Part shown: positions 16,201 to 24,743 of the stretch, one piece after another
Numbering within the stretch: the stretch's first letter is position 1
How the letters are laid out: every line of letters begins with the position of its first letter
Made by a program: the position numbers and the translations under genes
DNA from: Nonomuraea turcica
GTDB taxonomy: Bacteria > Actinomycetota > Actinomycetes > Streptosporangiales > Streptosporangiaceae
Reading direction: 5' to 3'
DNA length: 64,000 nt
Assembly: GCF_030718205.1 (NCBI RefSeq)
Contig: NZ_JAUZQF010000031.1
Span: 48,902-112,901 of the forward strand
Notes under the pieces: generated by a model
What the model saw: only the letters and a program-made list of their open reading frames with translations
Database searches by the model: none
Told to the model about the DNA's origin: nothing

Positions 16201-19200
16201 TCGTCACGAGGGTGGGCCGCCCGTAGGCGTCGTGATCGAACTGGGTCGTCTGGTTATTGGCGTCGACGGCCGTGGTGATCACACCGAGGCTTTCGTCCCA
16301 CTTGCTCGTGGCGCAGGCGTGCGCGTCACAGGTTTGCGTCTGGAACAGCGAGCGTTTCGGGTCGAAATTCGCCCACGCAGTCACGCCGGTCGGGCTCCGG
16401 CGCCAGAGGGCGTTGCCGACGACGTCGTAGCCGTAGGTGGTCGTGTTCTCCTCTCCCTTCCCCAGATCGCTGATCTCGGTTACAGAGGTCAGGTCGTCGT
16501 GCTGTCCCGGCGGAAGCTGCCAGTTGTGCTCGTCATAGCCGAGCAGGCTCTGCGCCTTGGTCATCCAGCCCGAGGGTGCTGCGGGGTCAGGCACTAAGAT
16601 CGTCCGCTCGTATGGCCGGTTGACGATGTAGTCGGCGACGTTCGGGCGCACCCTGGCTCGGATGCGTCGCTTGATGGGGCCGCTCGACTGTTCCACCAGT
16701 TCGGCGTTGCCGTATGCGTCGTAGGTATAGGTGTCCGTCTTCTCCAGACAGGCCGTGGATCGTTCGCATCGTGCGGTGGTGATAGAGCTCGGACGGCATA
16801 CGTAGGGCGCAGCGGCGCCTGGGGGGTCGTAGGTGGTGGTGACCTTCCTCATCACACCACCATCCGGATGTTCGACCCTCACGCTCGCCGCGCGGGTGCC
16901 GCATGCGTCGCCGATCTCGCTGGCGATTACCGTCGTCGCCTCCGGTCGGGAAGCCCGGATCTCGGTGAAGCCTGCGAACTGCCGCCGCGCCTGCGACCAG
17001 CGCGCACCGTCATAGGTGAAGCGGACCTCGGCCCGCATCGGCGGTACATATGCGCCATCGGTGACGGTGATGCTCTTGACCACCACCGGCAGCATGCCGG
17101 CCGGTAGGTAGGACCGGGCTCCCGGAACCGCCTCGTAGGTCACCGACGTGGCGGCTCCCTGGCCGTTGTCCAGGCTGGTGAGACGGTCGGCGCCGGAGCC
17201 GAAGCGGAGAGTTCGCAGGATTCCCGGCTCCGCGCGGACCAGGTCGCCGGATCCGTCGGAATCCGCGTCGAGCTGTTGCCAGGCCCAGGCGTCCGGGCCG
17301 GCTACGGCCAGCGAGGGTTCGTTCGCGGGCCGTCGCCAGGGCCGGTTGAGATCACCGGGATTCAGCAGCGTGGTCACCTCCGTCGTGGCCGATGCACCGA
17401 GCCCCATTCGGGAGAGGTGGAGAGCGTCCGTGCGGCCGTCGCCGTTCACATCGTCGAGGCGGACGTTGCCGAGGTCCGCTAATCCGGCGGCCGGCTGGCA
17501 TGGCGCTGCAGCGGGCACGCTGTCCACGCTGGTCCACTCCTCGCCCTGGCGGAGGAACCCGGTTACCACAAGGCACCCGTTCCACAGCTCGCTCCGGCCG
17601 AGATCGGTGACACCGTCGCCGTCCAGGTCGATGGCACGCAGCCCATGCGCAGCGGCGGAGGCCAGTGACCGCAGCCTGCGGTGTTGTTCCTCGTGCCAGG
17701 TGGCCGCACCGGCGGACAGCAGTGAGCGGATGATGTAGCGCGGCGCGGTCGCGGTGCCGCCCGTTTCCACATGCACGAAGTCGTCCCGGCCGTCCCGGTT
17801 GAGATCCGCGGTGCGGAAGGTCCGTGTGTCGGTGCGTGTCAACGGGCCGCCGTCCGAGGCCGTGCCGGAGGTGAAGTAGTCGTGGCGCCCCGCCGACCAG
17901 CCATCGGCGCGGGCGAGCAGGTACTCCACACGCACCCCCGAGCCGAGCGGCACGAATCTGACCAGATCCGCCCTGTCATCGCCGTCGAGGCGCCCTGGAC
18001 GCCATGCCCGGAGGTCGGTGGCGTCAGGCACGTCGTTGCCCGTCAGACAGGCCGTCCCGGTGCAGGACTGGACCACCCAGCCGGAGTCTGTGGCCACCAG
18101 CGTGACGATCTGAAGGGCGTCACTGGCACGGTCCGCGAGCACGAGGTCGCTGCGGCCGTCAGGAGCACCCTGGGCGCCGGTGACGTCCATGGCCAGCCAT
18201 CCGCCCGCGTCTGGGTTGTCCAGCGCCGGTCCGTTCACCTCGGGAAGGATCGAGAAAGGGATCTCCGGCTGGTAGCCGCCACCTGGCTTCGCCGTGAGCA
18301 CGTACAGCTGGTAGCCGGGGTTGCGATAGTGCACGGCGAACAAGTCCTGCCGGCCGTCGCCGTTGTGGTCGAACGACGACCAGCGATGGTGCGCGGGCGG
18401 GGCCACGGGAGACGGTTGCACTCGCAGCTTGAAGCTGGACGGCCTGCCGGCCTGGAGCTCGACCGTTGCGAACAGCAGATCCGCCTGGCCGTCCCCGTTG
18501 GCGTCGGCGGCCGAGGTGACGCAGCCCTGAGTCGTGGCGCAGGACGCCACCGGCGTCGCGGACACCTCCTTGGCCTCGGCGAAGGTGCCATCGCCGTTCG
18601 ATCTCTGCACCCGAGGGGGCTCGCCGGTCAGCAGGTCGGCACGCCCGTCCCCGTCCGCGTCCGCGACGACCACGTTCTTACCTGCGGGAGTTACCTGCGC
18701 GAGCGGAACGACAGGGGGGGCCGCCCCCTTCCTCGAGAGCCCGACGAGGACCGCCTGCTCATCCACCAGCACATAGTCCGCGCGGGCATCGCCGTCGACG
18801 TCGGCTGGAACAAGATCCCAGGCGTTGACTCCGGGGAACGTGCTCCATGTGGTCGGGGTCGCCTCCCACGAACCCACGGCCCCGTCGGCACCGGTGAAGC
18901 CGGTGAGCAATACGAAAGGCCCGGACAACCCTGGCGAGCTGAAGGCCAGCATCACGTCGCTGGTGCGGCTGTTGTCCACATCGCCCAGCGCGAGCGCCGC
19001 GAAGGTGAGCGAGGGTACCTGCGCCGGAAGCGGAGCGTCAGTGGTCCCGTAGCCGCCGTCCGGAGCGGAGCGCATGATGCCCACTCGTTGCCCGGTCGTC
19101 GCCGTCCCGTAGAGACAGACGATGTCCCCCAGGTGGTCGGCGTTGACGTCGCCGGCGGCGCACCGGCGAGGAACGTCCTCGCCGGTCCACGGCGGGTCAG

Positions 19201-20623
19201 TGCCCGGCGGCTGCTCGGTGAAGGTGCCGTCCCGGTCGGACAGAAGCCGCCGGACCGCGCCGGTCTTCGTCAGGGTGACCAGGTCATCGGCTCCGTCGCC
19301 GTTGAGATCGGTGACGATCCCGCCCGGTTCACAACCGGCACCGGGTGTCTTCACCGTGTCCGCCGAAGTATGGGCCGCCAGCCTGACGTGGACGGTGGAG
19401 CAACCCGACAGGAGAACCAGCCAGGATGCGGCGTCCATGCGATAGTCGCCGTCGAAGTCACCGTAGATCGGGCTGGTCCGCAGGTCTTCCGGGCCGAAAT
19501 CCGGTGGCACCTTGCGGATGTTGCCAGGCAGGGTCGACGACGTCTCCGGATAGGATGCGGCGCCAGGCAGGGTGCTGAGGGTCGTCGCCGCCGGAATCGT
19601 GCCCGCTGTCCACTTCGGGGCCGGCTGGCCGGCGCTCCCCGTGGTGAACGTGATCGGCGGAAGCGGCGGTGTGCTCCCGGCAGTCACCACACCGTCCGCC
19701 GAGACCGTGGCGTCGGAAGGAAAGTGCTGGACGGTGCGAAGCAGTGAGTTGCCGGTGGTCGGGCTGATCTCGTAGCCGAGCCTGTGGGCAGCGACGAGCT
19801 CATCGTCCATGCGCACCTCGATAGTGCGCAGCCGCTGCCGGATCTGGCGCGTGGCCCGCCCGGTCGGGTAGGAGACGACGTCGGGTCGGAGCTCATAGTG
19901 GAACCGTATTGCCGCGCCGCTCTTACAGGGGTCCTGACCTGCTCCTCCGCAGTTCTCGGTCTGCGCCGCATACGTGATCAGCGTCACAAGGCACTCGTTC
20001 GGGCAGTCCCATTCGAAGCGCACCACATTGCCGTGCGGATCGGTCTGGTCGACCACAGACCACTGGAACGCCTCAGCCCCTGGGCCGTCGGGTTGCGCCG
20101 TGTAGCGGATGCGAACCCCGTCGCGGCTCCATCTGCTCCAGCTTTCGCCGTCGAAGACGAAGCGCTCATGTGACTGCACCCTCGTCTCGTGTGTTCCCCC
20201 TGTGGCGCAGCCCGGCGTGCAGCGCACCAGTTCCTGCCCATCGAGGAGGAACATGTCGCCGTCGTCATAGCGCGGCAGAGCGCCTCCGGCGCCAGATCGG
20301 ACGATCGACGAGCCCGCGCGTAGCCGCCAGCCAACCCCGACCTCACCGTTGCCCCGGGCCGAGTCGTAGTCCAGGGCAACGCTGGGCTCCAGCCCATGGA
20401 AGGCGGGCACCCGGATGGGGAGCGAATACGTGAAGGAACCGATGGGAGAAACCTGCTCGGCGGCTCCCTCAACCGTGGCAGGCGGCTCTGCCGTACCCAA
20501 GGCCGCAGCTTCGCGCGGACCTCGCCCCGATATGCCGACGGGCTCCGTCACCGGGGTGAGAGCAAGCGTGAGCATGAGGAGGCCGAGGGACACGGTCAGA
20601 ATGCTCCGAACCCTCCTCGGCAT
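13241..20623 (-). CDS. SpvB/RHS-repeat giant secreted protein (polymorphic-toxin type)
   Basis: 2460 residues from ATG 20623, chosen because SD GGGAGGTGGAG precedes it and a signal peptide follows (MPRRVRSILTVSLGLLMLTL). Domain order: SpvB-like N-terminus (GSFTYSLPIRVPAFHGLEPS), many FG-GAP/VCBS-like DGDGRADL-type repeats (about 400-1100), a TcdB-middle-like region (LDNGQGAATSVTYEAVPGAR), then YD repeats and the RHS core (YYWAGDELVARRD, GLIYLSARFYDPELGSF, YLYGEGDPVNTIDPSGH). The last about 285 residues after DPSGH are unrelated, Gly-rich and encoded by AT-richer DNA. RHS shells release C-terminal toxins; the activity of this tip is not recognised and no immunity gene is adjacent. It is cargo of the recombinase element. 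Confidence 0.82.
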   Translation of the reverse strand: MPRRVRSILTVSLGLLMLTLALTPVTEPVGISGRGPREAAALGTAEPPATVEGAAEQVSPIGSFTYSLPIRVPAFHGLEPSVALDYDSARGNGEVGVGWRLRAGSSIVRSGAGGALPRYDDGDMFLLDGQELVRCTPGCATGGTHETRVQSHERFVFDGESWSRWSRDGVRIRYTAQPDGPGAEAFQWSVVDQTDPHGNVVRFEWDCPNECLVTLITYAAQTENCGGAGQDPCKSGAAIRFHYELRPDVVSYPTGRATRQIRQRLRTIEVRMDDELVAAHRLGYEISPTTGNSLLRTVQHFPSDATVSADGVVTAGSTPPLPPITFTTGSAGQPAPKWTAGTIPAATTLSTLPGAASYPETSSTLPGNIRKVPPDFGPEDLRTSPIYGDFDGDYRMDAASWLVLLSGCSTVHVRLAAHTSADTVKTPGAGCEPGGIVTDLNGDGADDLVTLTKTGAVRRLLSDRDGTFTEQPPGTDPPWTGEDVPRRCAAGDVNADHLGDIVCLYGTATTGQRVGIMRSAPDGGYGTTDAPLPAQVPSLTFAALALGDVDNSRTSDVMLAFSSPGLSGPFVLLTGFTGADGAVGSWEATPTTWSTFPGVNAWDLVPADVDGDARADYVLVDEQAVLVGLSRKGAAPPVVPLAQVTPAGKNVVVADADGDGRADLLTGEPPRVQRSNGDGTFAEAKEVSATPVASCATTQGCVTSAADANGDGQADLLFATVELQAGRPSSFKLRVQPSPVAPPAHHRWSSFDHNGDGRQDLFAVHYRNPGYQLYVLTAKPGGGYQPEIPFSILPEVNGPALDNPDAGGWLAMDVTGAQGAPDGRSDLVLADRASDALQIVTLVATDSGWVVQSCTGTACLTGNDVPDATDLRAWRPGRLDGDDRADLVRFVPLGSGVRVEYLLARADGWSAGRHDYFTSGTASDGGPLTRTDTRTFRTADLNRDGRDDFVHVETGGTATAPRYIIRSLLSAGAATWHEEQHRRLRSLASAAAHGLRAIDLDGDGVTDLGRSELWNGCLVVTGFLRQGEEWTSVDSVPAAAPCQPAAGLADLGNVRLDDVNGDGRTDALHLSRMGLGASATTEVTTLLNPGDLNRPWRRPANEPSLAVAGPDAWAWQQLDADSDGSGDLVRAEPGILRTLRFGSGADRLTSLDNGQGAATSVTYEAVPGARSYLPAGMLPVVVKSITVTDGAYVPPMRAEVRFTYDGARWSQARRQFAGFTEIRASRPEATTVIASEIGDACGTRAASVRVEHPDGGVMRKVTTTYDPPGAAAPYVCRPSSITTARCERSTACLEKTDTYTYDAYGNAELVEQSSGPIKRRIRARVRPNVADYIVNRPYERTILVPDPAAPSGWMTKAQSLLGYDEHNWQLPPGQHDDLTSVTEISDLGKGEENTTTYGYDVVGNALWRRSPTGVTAWANFDPKRSLFQTQTCDAHACATSKWDESLGVITTAVDANNQTTQFDHDAYGRPTLVTNPDGGTVATRYLNLGTVSGPDTARQRIRTEVSDGSPDDGIHWREDLFDGLGRTYRTRAEGVIPDPEASLITETRYAGPSDRAAATAAPRRADEPARWTTLTYDSLHRPLRITHPGSPASGLSRSYTVGTVEERDEAERLLVWKHDGFGRTVTVDERVRPCPDCEAEVQRTAYTYDESDRLLTITNAAGMVTTIARDDAGREISMTDPDRGNRTMTWYPDGSLKTQTDANGLHEWTYDTLGRPQARTDTHPITGTAKASWAYDTDPATGQPQGFSMHRPTLTTYITGNVVSGSDRFWYDKMGRVQRDRHCVDTVCQEMWYGYDRAGRLDYLHYPVPGNPDGELVKHTYDPAGRLRSVGGYVTGIEHDAGGATTHQTYGNGLHEQRVYNPDRGWLDSQSLAKDPSQKQLIYSATYQHGVDARVIGAQTMNPSLGGPPVTFETFHYDDLGRLDSYTTNDPSSLLPQKFTYDALGRITASPNGGTHHYDDPRHPHAVTSTSAGHIRAYDEAGNLRLLSNPGGKQTAIEWMPLGMPQTITTASATTTMAYNADNQRVRRTTPADTTYYLSRYLEQSGTGLTRYYWAGDELVARRDPSGKVTYPLQDRLGSVRLVTDSTGAVAARYNYHPYGAEHPGNRADDTSRRWLGQHSEEENGLIYLSARFYDPELGSFTAPDSVVADVNRPQALNRYLYGEGDPVNTIDPSGHVPIRVELKKEQDARSMITSQWMYMHSDGCGDYFVQCYRATPGSFAPTSWPGERATYAAGSVSAKDCTSCIMEDNNIAAVSSDPSEWQSWPGQLSDPPLIEAKGQVIEMDPIEIQGKITKAPDQAEAATNNRTKHANPSKFNPEAFLWASGTLPLIHFGPAEIETEVIVIAGINTEGPYYGAIVAGGGGVKGGGVHGTAFYGVETIAQYSWFGPGFTSEDTHIVLAEVSGAGFVGGLYGQNLTSAGSGVYLGGERDDVAAGVGFNFDWIQMVGQFASLRTSVWPH

Positions 20624-20833
20624 GCTCCACCTCCCGGCCCGCTGGCGTGGCGGCTGCTCACCCAGTCCCAGCTTTGCCGGACAACCCGAAGATGGAAAGA
20701 CGCTGTCCTCTTCTCGCCACGGAACATGAGGAAGGGCGCCGCCTCCGAAGGCGTAGCATGCTTCCACCCCAACAGTTCATGATCGGCACACGCGAATTCG
20801 TCATCTACGAATCCATACACTCCACCAGGAGAG

Positions 20834-21389
20834 CTGGGCCATCGCCGAGACGCTCCGCCTGGCGGCCAGCCTCGGATTGAGGGCCATATTGGCCTACGCC
20901 GATCCCGTGGCGAGGGTCGCCGCCGATGGCACGGTCATCATGCCCGGTCACGATGGCGTCGGCTACCGCTCCTGCAACGCCCTCTATCTCGGCCGCACTG
21001 CCACGCGGGCGATGTGGCTGATGCCGGACGCCACCACGATCCCCGAGCGGAGCCTGCAAAAGGTCCGCGCCGGCGAACCGTCTGCCGAGCACACCGTCCG
21101 CAGGCTCCTCACCGCCGGGGCGACGCCGCGCAGGCCTGACCAGTCCCGGCGTGACTGGGTAACGCACACCCTCGAAGAGGTCGGCGCGGCCAAGATCCGC
21201 CATGGCGGCAACCACAAGTTCGCCTGGACGATCGGGCCGCGCCACCAGCGATCCCGCATCACGATTGGCACGCCGATCATCCGCCCCTACCCCCGCCGCG
21301 ACCGGCGCGCGCCCTCCTCTGCCTCACGCCGCCGTACGGCAGCACCAGGAACGCCGGCACGAACACCGGCTGCGCACCGCTCCGCCTGA
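20834..21389 (+). pseudogene. Mom-like DNA modification protein, C-terminal fragment
   Basis: In the frame set by the N-terminal piece, this segment reads SWAIAETLRLAASLGLRAIL, then AYADPVARVAADG, VIMPGHDGVGYRSCNALYLG, RTATRAMWLMPDATTIPERS, LQKVRAGEPSAEHTVRRLL and HGGNHKFAWTIG, the usual C-terminal half of Mom-family proteins, to a stop at 21387-21389. The last about 40 residues are Arg/Ala/Pro-rich and may be a less conserved tail. TTG 20877 could start a short product but has no clear SD. See the N-terminal fragment at 9162. Confidence 0.75.
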
Positions 21390-21572
21390 CGGCATCCGGC
21401 GCACGTGCCCGGTCGCGGCCCGCCCTTCCCACCTCACCGGAGCGACTGATGCCGCACGCCACTGTCGCGCTCTGCCGCTGACACGGCAGCCCCACCACAG
21501 GCGCTGGGGTGCGGCACTCGGGCCAGTGCGGTGTGTCCCCCTTTCCGGCTTCGCAGCCTGCGGCACGGCGGC

Positions 21573-21696
21573 GCGCCCCTGCAACCGTCCTCTCGCCCCG
21601 CTCCGCAGTGCCTGGTGGGCGAGTTCTGCCTGTTCCAAGATCTTTTGCTGGCGCAAAACATCTTGGAACAGGCAGAAACGGACGGTTGCGGGGCGC
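21573..21696 (+). promoter_or_regulatory. long-hairpin repeat element, copy A
   Basis: Outer stem GCGCCCC-t-GCAACCGTCC (21573-21590) pairs with GGACGGTTGC-GGGGCGC (21680-21696). A second helix CTCGCCC (21592-21598) / GGGCGAG (21617-21623) and a long hairpin TTCTGCCTGTTCCAAGAT-c-TTTTGC / GCAAAA-c-ATCTTGGAAC... (21624-21677, loop TGGC) complete a three-way junction. The core AGATCTTTTG ... CAAAACATCTTG recurs at 26196 and 30310. It lies 124 bp before ATG 21820. Confidence 0.7.
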
Positions 21697-21819
21697 TTCG
21701 CCGTGCCGCTGACGGCTCATCGCCGGAAGGGGGGAAGCCCCGCCTCCGCGGCCCGGGCCCTAACCACCACCAGGCCTCTTCCGGCAGCCCGTCCACCAGC
21801 ACAGGAAGGAAAGCTCCCC

Positions 21820-22419
21820 ATGCTGCCTGAGGTGAAGGCGTACTTCGACGCCATCGACAGCCGGAACCACCGCACCGAAACCGACCGCGTGTACAGAGCA
21901 CATCCGGTTCCGGCATGGGACCACACCGTGTCTCCCGACCAGATCGCTGCCTACTTCGAGGCGGAGGACAAGCACAATGCCGCCTTGCGCGAGCTGGCGC
22001 AGGCGCACAAGAAGAAGCAGGCCGAGGCGTACCAGAAGCTGATCGCGTCCGAGGACCCGCTGGTGCGATTTCTGGCCACCGATCCGGAAGTGAAGTCTTA
22101 CCCCGAGCACGCGGAAGCCGTGCTGAAAGCCCTGCCGATGAGCCGTGAGGAGATGGAGGAGTTCGGCGATCGCCAGGCCTGGTGCGGCGAGTACAGGCGC
22201 CTGTTCAGGCGCGCGGAAAAGGCCGGCGTCCTGCCTGCGCCGACCCCGGACCTGGCGGACATCGAGCCGCTGGTGAGCGAGGTCGTGAGCTGCTCCGGCA
22301 TGAATGAGCGCCGCGTACGCATCGTTGTCAAGAAGCACCTCCCGGGCATCCTCGCCAGTGCCGAGGCCAAGGCCAAGGACGCGCAGCGAGCCCAGGAGGA
22401 CCTGCCAGCGACCGCGTAA
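21820..22419 (+). CDS. hypothetical protein behind hairpin copy A
   Basis: A 199-residue protein from ATG 21820 (SD AGGAAGGAA). The frame is open far upstream, but codon bias and the hairpin element argue for this start. Largely helical and charged: LRELAQAHKKKQAEAYQKLI (about 55-74), SREEMEEFGDRQAW (about 108-121), and an end with RRVRIVVKKHLPGILASAEA that could bind nucleic acid. No family recognised. A hairpin terminator follows at 22431. Position in the ssb-containing region suggests a gene expressed on entry into a new host; inference only. Confidence 0.6.
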   Translation: MLPEVKAYFDAIDSRNHRTETDRVYRAHPVPAWDHTVSPDQIAAYFEAEDKHNAALRELAQAHKKKQAEAYQKLIASEDPLVRFLATDPEVKSYPEHAEAVLKALPMSREEMEEFGDRQAWCGEYRRLFRRAEKAGVLPAPTPDLADIEPLVSEVVSCSGMNERRVRIVVKKHLPGILASAEAKAKDAQRAQEDLPATA

Positions 22420-22430
22420 GTGATGGCCAA

Positions 22431-22470
22431 GGCCGGGGCGGCGGACGGTCGTACGTCCGCCGCCCCGGCC
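22431..22470 (+). terminator. perfect 17-bp hairpin
   Basis: GGCCGGGGCGGCGGACG (22431-22447) / CGTCCGCCGCCCCGGCC (22454-22470), loop GTCGTA. It starts 11 bp after the stop at 22419. No T-run, as often in high-GC actinomycetes. Confidence 0.6.
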
Positions 22471-22559
22471 CTAGGCAGCCCGACTCCCCCCGTCGGCGGC
22501 GAGTGGTGGACCCTCGCCCGCCTCCCGGGGCAGCGCCGACCACCCGCAAGGAGATCGCC

Positions 22560-23186
22560 ATGGACACGCCCGACCTGCCCACCCCGCTGACCGCACAAGA
22601 GCACACCGACCCGCTGCGGAAGCTGACCCGCCAGCTCGCCGGCCACCTCGCCGACCAGCTGCGCATCCACCCTCGCCCACCAGTCGAGCAGATCGTCGGC
22701 GGAGGCCTCGCCCGGCTGCGCCAGACCATCAGCACGTATCGCCACGGCACAGCCATAGACGACGCCACCGCCATCCGGCTCGCCATGGACCTGCAGATCG
22801 TACGCATCCGCGACGAAGCCTGGCTGGCCGTGCAAGCCGAGCCGGCCGCCATGACGACGATGCTGCTCGACGTGGCCAGGCGCACCCAGCCCGCGTTCCT
22901 GGCCCCGGTCGGCTCCCTTCGGGCCTTGGCCGCCTGGTGCCAAGGCGAGCTCGACGTCGCCAAACGTGCTGTCGCTGAAGTCCTGGCGGTCAGTCCCTTC
23001 TACTCGATGGCGCAGCTGCTGAAACTGGCGCTGCACGTCGGCGCGCATCCCGAGACGCTTCGAGTGCGCCTACCCCTGCCGGCCGAGCTGGATCTCTTCA
23101 TGGGGCCGCCCCGACAGGAATGGCTGCAGCATCTGCAGCGGTCCCTGACCGTCTACCTCGATGCCGCAGGGTCGGCGAAGGGCTGA
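22560..23186 (+). CDS. DUF4192-like protein (short form)
   Basis: A 208-residue protein from ATG 22560 (SD AAGGAG). The region PAFLAPVGSLRALAAWCQGE, then LDVAKRAVAEVLAVSPFYSM and AQLLKLALHVG (about residues 110-160) matches the C-terminal part of the actinobacterial DUF4192 family (LLAFAAWQ-GNGALAWVAVDRAL...D..YSMA). Family members are usually longer, so the N-terminal half is missing or replaced. DUF4192 proteins are common on actinomycete plasmids and phages; function unknown. Confidence 0.65.
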   Translation: MDTPDLPTPLTAQEHTDPLRKLTRQLAGHLADQLRIHPRPPVEQIVGGGLARLRQTISTYRHGTAIDDATAIRLAMDLQIVRIRDEAWLAVQAEPAAMTTMLLDVARRTQPAFLAPVGSLRALAAWCQGELDVAKRAVAEVLAVSPFYSMAQLLKLALHVGAHPETLRVRLPLPAELDLFMGPPRQEWLQHLQRSLTVYLDAAGSAKG

Positions 23187-23340
23187 CGGGGCAGGGGTTC
23201 CAAAAAATCCAACCGCCTGTGAGGAGCGATCAACCATCGACAGCACCTACCCCCGAGGACCGCGGCCGCGGTGTGGATCGGTGGCCAGCACAAGCACCTC
23301 ATGATGCGCCGGAGTAGAGACCACCTCCGGGAAACGGCCG

Positions 23341-23862
23341 TTACGCCGCGTCCGGCGGCCCGTCACCGCCCGCCCTGGCCGCCTTCCTCAACGCTGCCTC
23401 CGCCGCGATGGGGCCGCCGTCGTCCTCCCACCGTTTCGTCGGTTGCAGCACACCCAGCGCATCCAGGCGCGCCTGCCGCGCCTTCGCAAGCTCGTCCCAC
23501 GACCCCTCCGGCACAGACACCTCGCCAGCGGCCACAGCAACGCTCGACGGCATCAAAGCGGTGAGCCGCCGCACTTCCTCGTCGGCCGCGTCATAGGCTT
23601 GCTGCGCTTCGATCGCCTTAACGGGTATCTGCTCGTCAGACGTTGGTTTCCCCCCGGGTGGTGTGGTGCGTGGCGATTCTACGGCGACCGCTTTCGCCGG
23701 TCGTCGGCGTCCACCTTGCCCGCCTTCCTGGGCGCCACATAGGCCTTGAGCCGCGATGATGCCCCTGCCTGCGCCACCGGGCAGCTGAACGCGCGGTTGA
23801 CCCGCTCGATTGCTCATAGCCCGGTCAACCCTCGCGTTCGCCGCACACTTGTTCGATATCAT
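23341..23862 (-). CDS. hypothetical protein, start uncertain
   Basis: Open for 173 codons. The last about 90 residues look real (QAYDAADEEVRRLTALMPSS, SWDELAKARQARLDAL, ending RAGGDGPPDAA), alternating helices with acidic and basic faces. The first about 60 residues are Arg/Gly-rich with weaker bias, so translation may start at ATG 23817 or further in. It is divergent from the gene at 23868. No family recognised. Confidence 0.4.
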   Translation of the reverse strand: MISNKCAANARVDRAMSNRAGQPRVQLPGGAGRGIIAAQGLCGAQEGGQGGRRRPAKAVAVESPRTTPPGGKPTSDEQIPVKAIEAQQAYDAADEEVRRLTALMPSSVAVAAGEVSVPEGSWDELAKARQARLDALGVLQPTKRWEDDGGPIAAEAALRKAARAGGDGPPDAA

Positions 23863-23867
23863 GGCCT

Positions 23868-24569
23868 GTGGCCATGTCTGATCCGCCAGTCGTCAAGCTC
23901 CCACCCGACGGCGCCGGCTACCTGCTCAAGAGGCGCACCCTCGCGGACGGGCGCGAAGAAGCGCTGGTGGCCTGGACGGAGATCACCCCGGGGCCGCGGG
24001 GCGGTCTGGTCCCCCGTGAGGACTGGCTCCCGCTGGAGCGCGTGCACTTCCTACCTAACGTCGACTACGGGGCTGTTGAACTCACCCAAGACGTCATCCC
24101 CAAGCTGCCAGCTGGCCAGGCCGACGCCTCGCACAGCCCCATCAAGCAGCACGTCGAGCGTGAGTACGGTGGCGATATGTACCTTCCGCCCGAGTGGCCG
24201 CCCGAGGTTCACTCACCAAGCGAACCCGAGTGGGAGCTGTCGGCGGTGGCATGGCTTCTCGATACGGTGCCACCGGAGTACAGGGCGTATGAGGTGCTGA
24301 AACGTCACCCCATCGCCCTGGCTCGGATGGCCCTTCTCAACGTCAATGCGGCCGTCGAGGGAGCCAGGGCCGCTTACCGGCATGCCGCCGGCGACCTTCG
24401 CAGCCTTTCACCGGATGCTGTCGAGGCGGTGCTCGCTGTCTACCGCGAGGAAGGGCTTCGCCTGGTTCGCCTGGCTCGGTCCATCGAGGTTGTCAGCCCG
24501 GCACTACACGGCGAGATGTTCACCGCAACCCTGCGCGGAAACGGCAGGTCAACTCCCCCTTCTATTTGA
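23868..24569 (+). CDS. hypothetical protein
   Basis: A 233-residue protein from GTG 23868 or ATG 23874. The N-terminal part is beta-like with many Pro and Gly (KLPPDGAGYLLKRRTLADGR, WTEITPGPRGGLVPREDWLP). The C-terminal half is helical: YEVLKRHPIALARMALLNVN, AAVEGARAAYRHAAGDLRSL, AVLAVYREEGLRLVRLARSI. The second half has a layout seen in other actinobacterial mobile-element proteins, but I cannot name a family. The 174 bp that follow hold no gene or clear signal. Confidence 0.55.
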   Translation: MAMSDPPVVKLPPDGAGYLLKRRTLADGREEALVAWTEITPGPRGGLVPREDWLPLERVHFLPNVDYGAVELTQDVIPKLPAGQADASHSPIKQHVEREYGGDMYLPPEWPPEVHSPSEPEWELSAVAWLLDTVPPEYRAYEVLKRHPIALARMALLNVNAAVEGARAAYRHAAGDLRSLSPDAVEAVLAVYREEGLRLVRLARSIEVVSPALHGEMFTATLRGNGRSTPPSI

Positions 24570-24743
24570 GTCCGGCACAGCACTAGGAACGACTCCAGGG
24601 GCCCGCGGCGCCTGGACGACGCCCTTGGCCGCGTGGGCTCTTTGGCCACCAGGACCGTCGAGCTCCGTTGTTCCGTATTTACCGGCTAGGTAGCCCTCGC
24701 ATCCCAATACGCTGCCGGATGGTGGCCGTGAAGGGCTGCTGAC

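Larger units (their letters stand above)
9551..20833. mobile_element. 11.3-kb recombinase-trio element with RHS cargo, inserted in a mom-like gene
   Basis: Both ends of the host gene can be read: left ...LLDDVPLNGE up to GAGAG 9546-9550, right GAGAG 20829-20833 then CTGGGCCATC (reading S-W-A-I-A-E). Removing 9551-20833 restores the frame exactly. Inside the ends are TGGGCGGTGT (9551-9560) and ACACTCCACCA (20817-20827), which form a short imperfect inverted pair. The element holds a tyrosine recombinase, an XRE regulator, a zinc-ribbon/degenerate recombinase and the giant RHS gene. The ends are deduced from the host gene, not from known ends. Confidence 0.75.

Noticed and set aside
17771..19747. 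Plus-strand open frame of 658 codons
   Set aside because: Antisense to the FG-GAP part of the RHS gene; translation is Arg/Gly/Val-rich without domain pattern.
23120..23317. Short plus-strand frame after the DUF4192-like gene
   Set aside because: Shadow of the DUF4192-like gene with no start signal.
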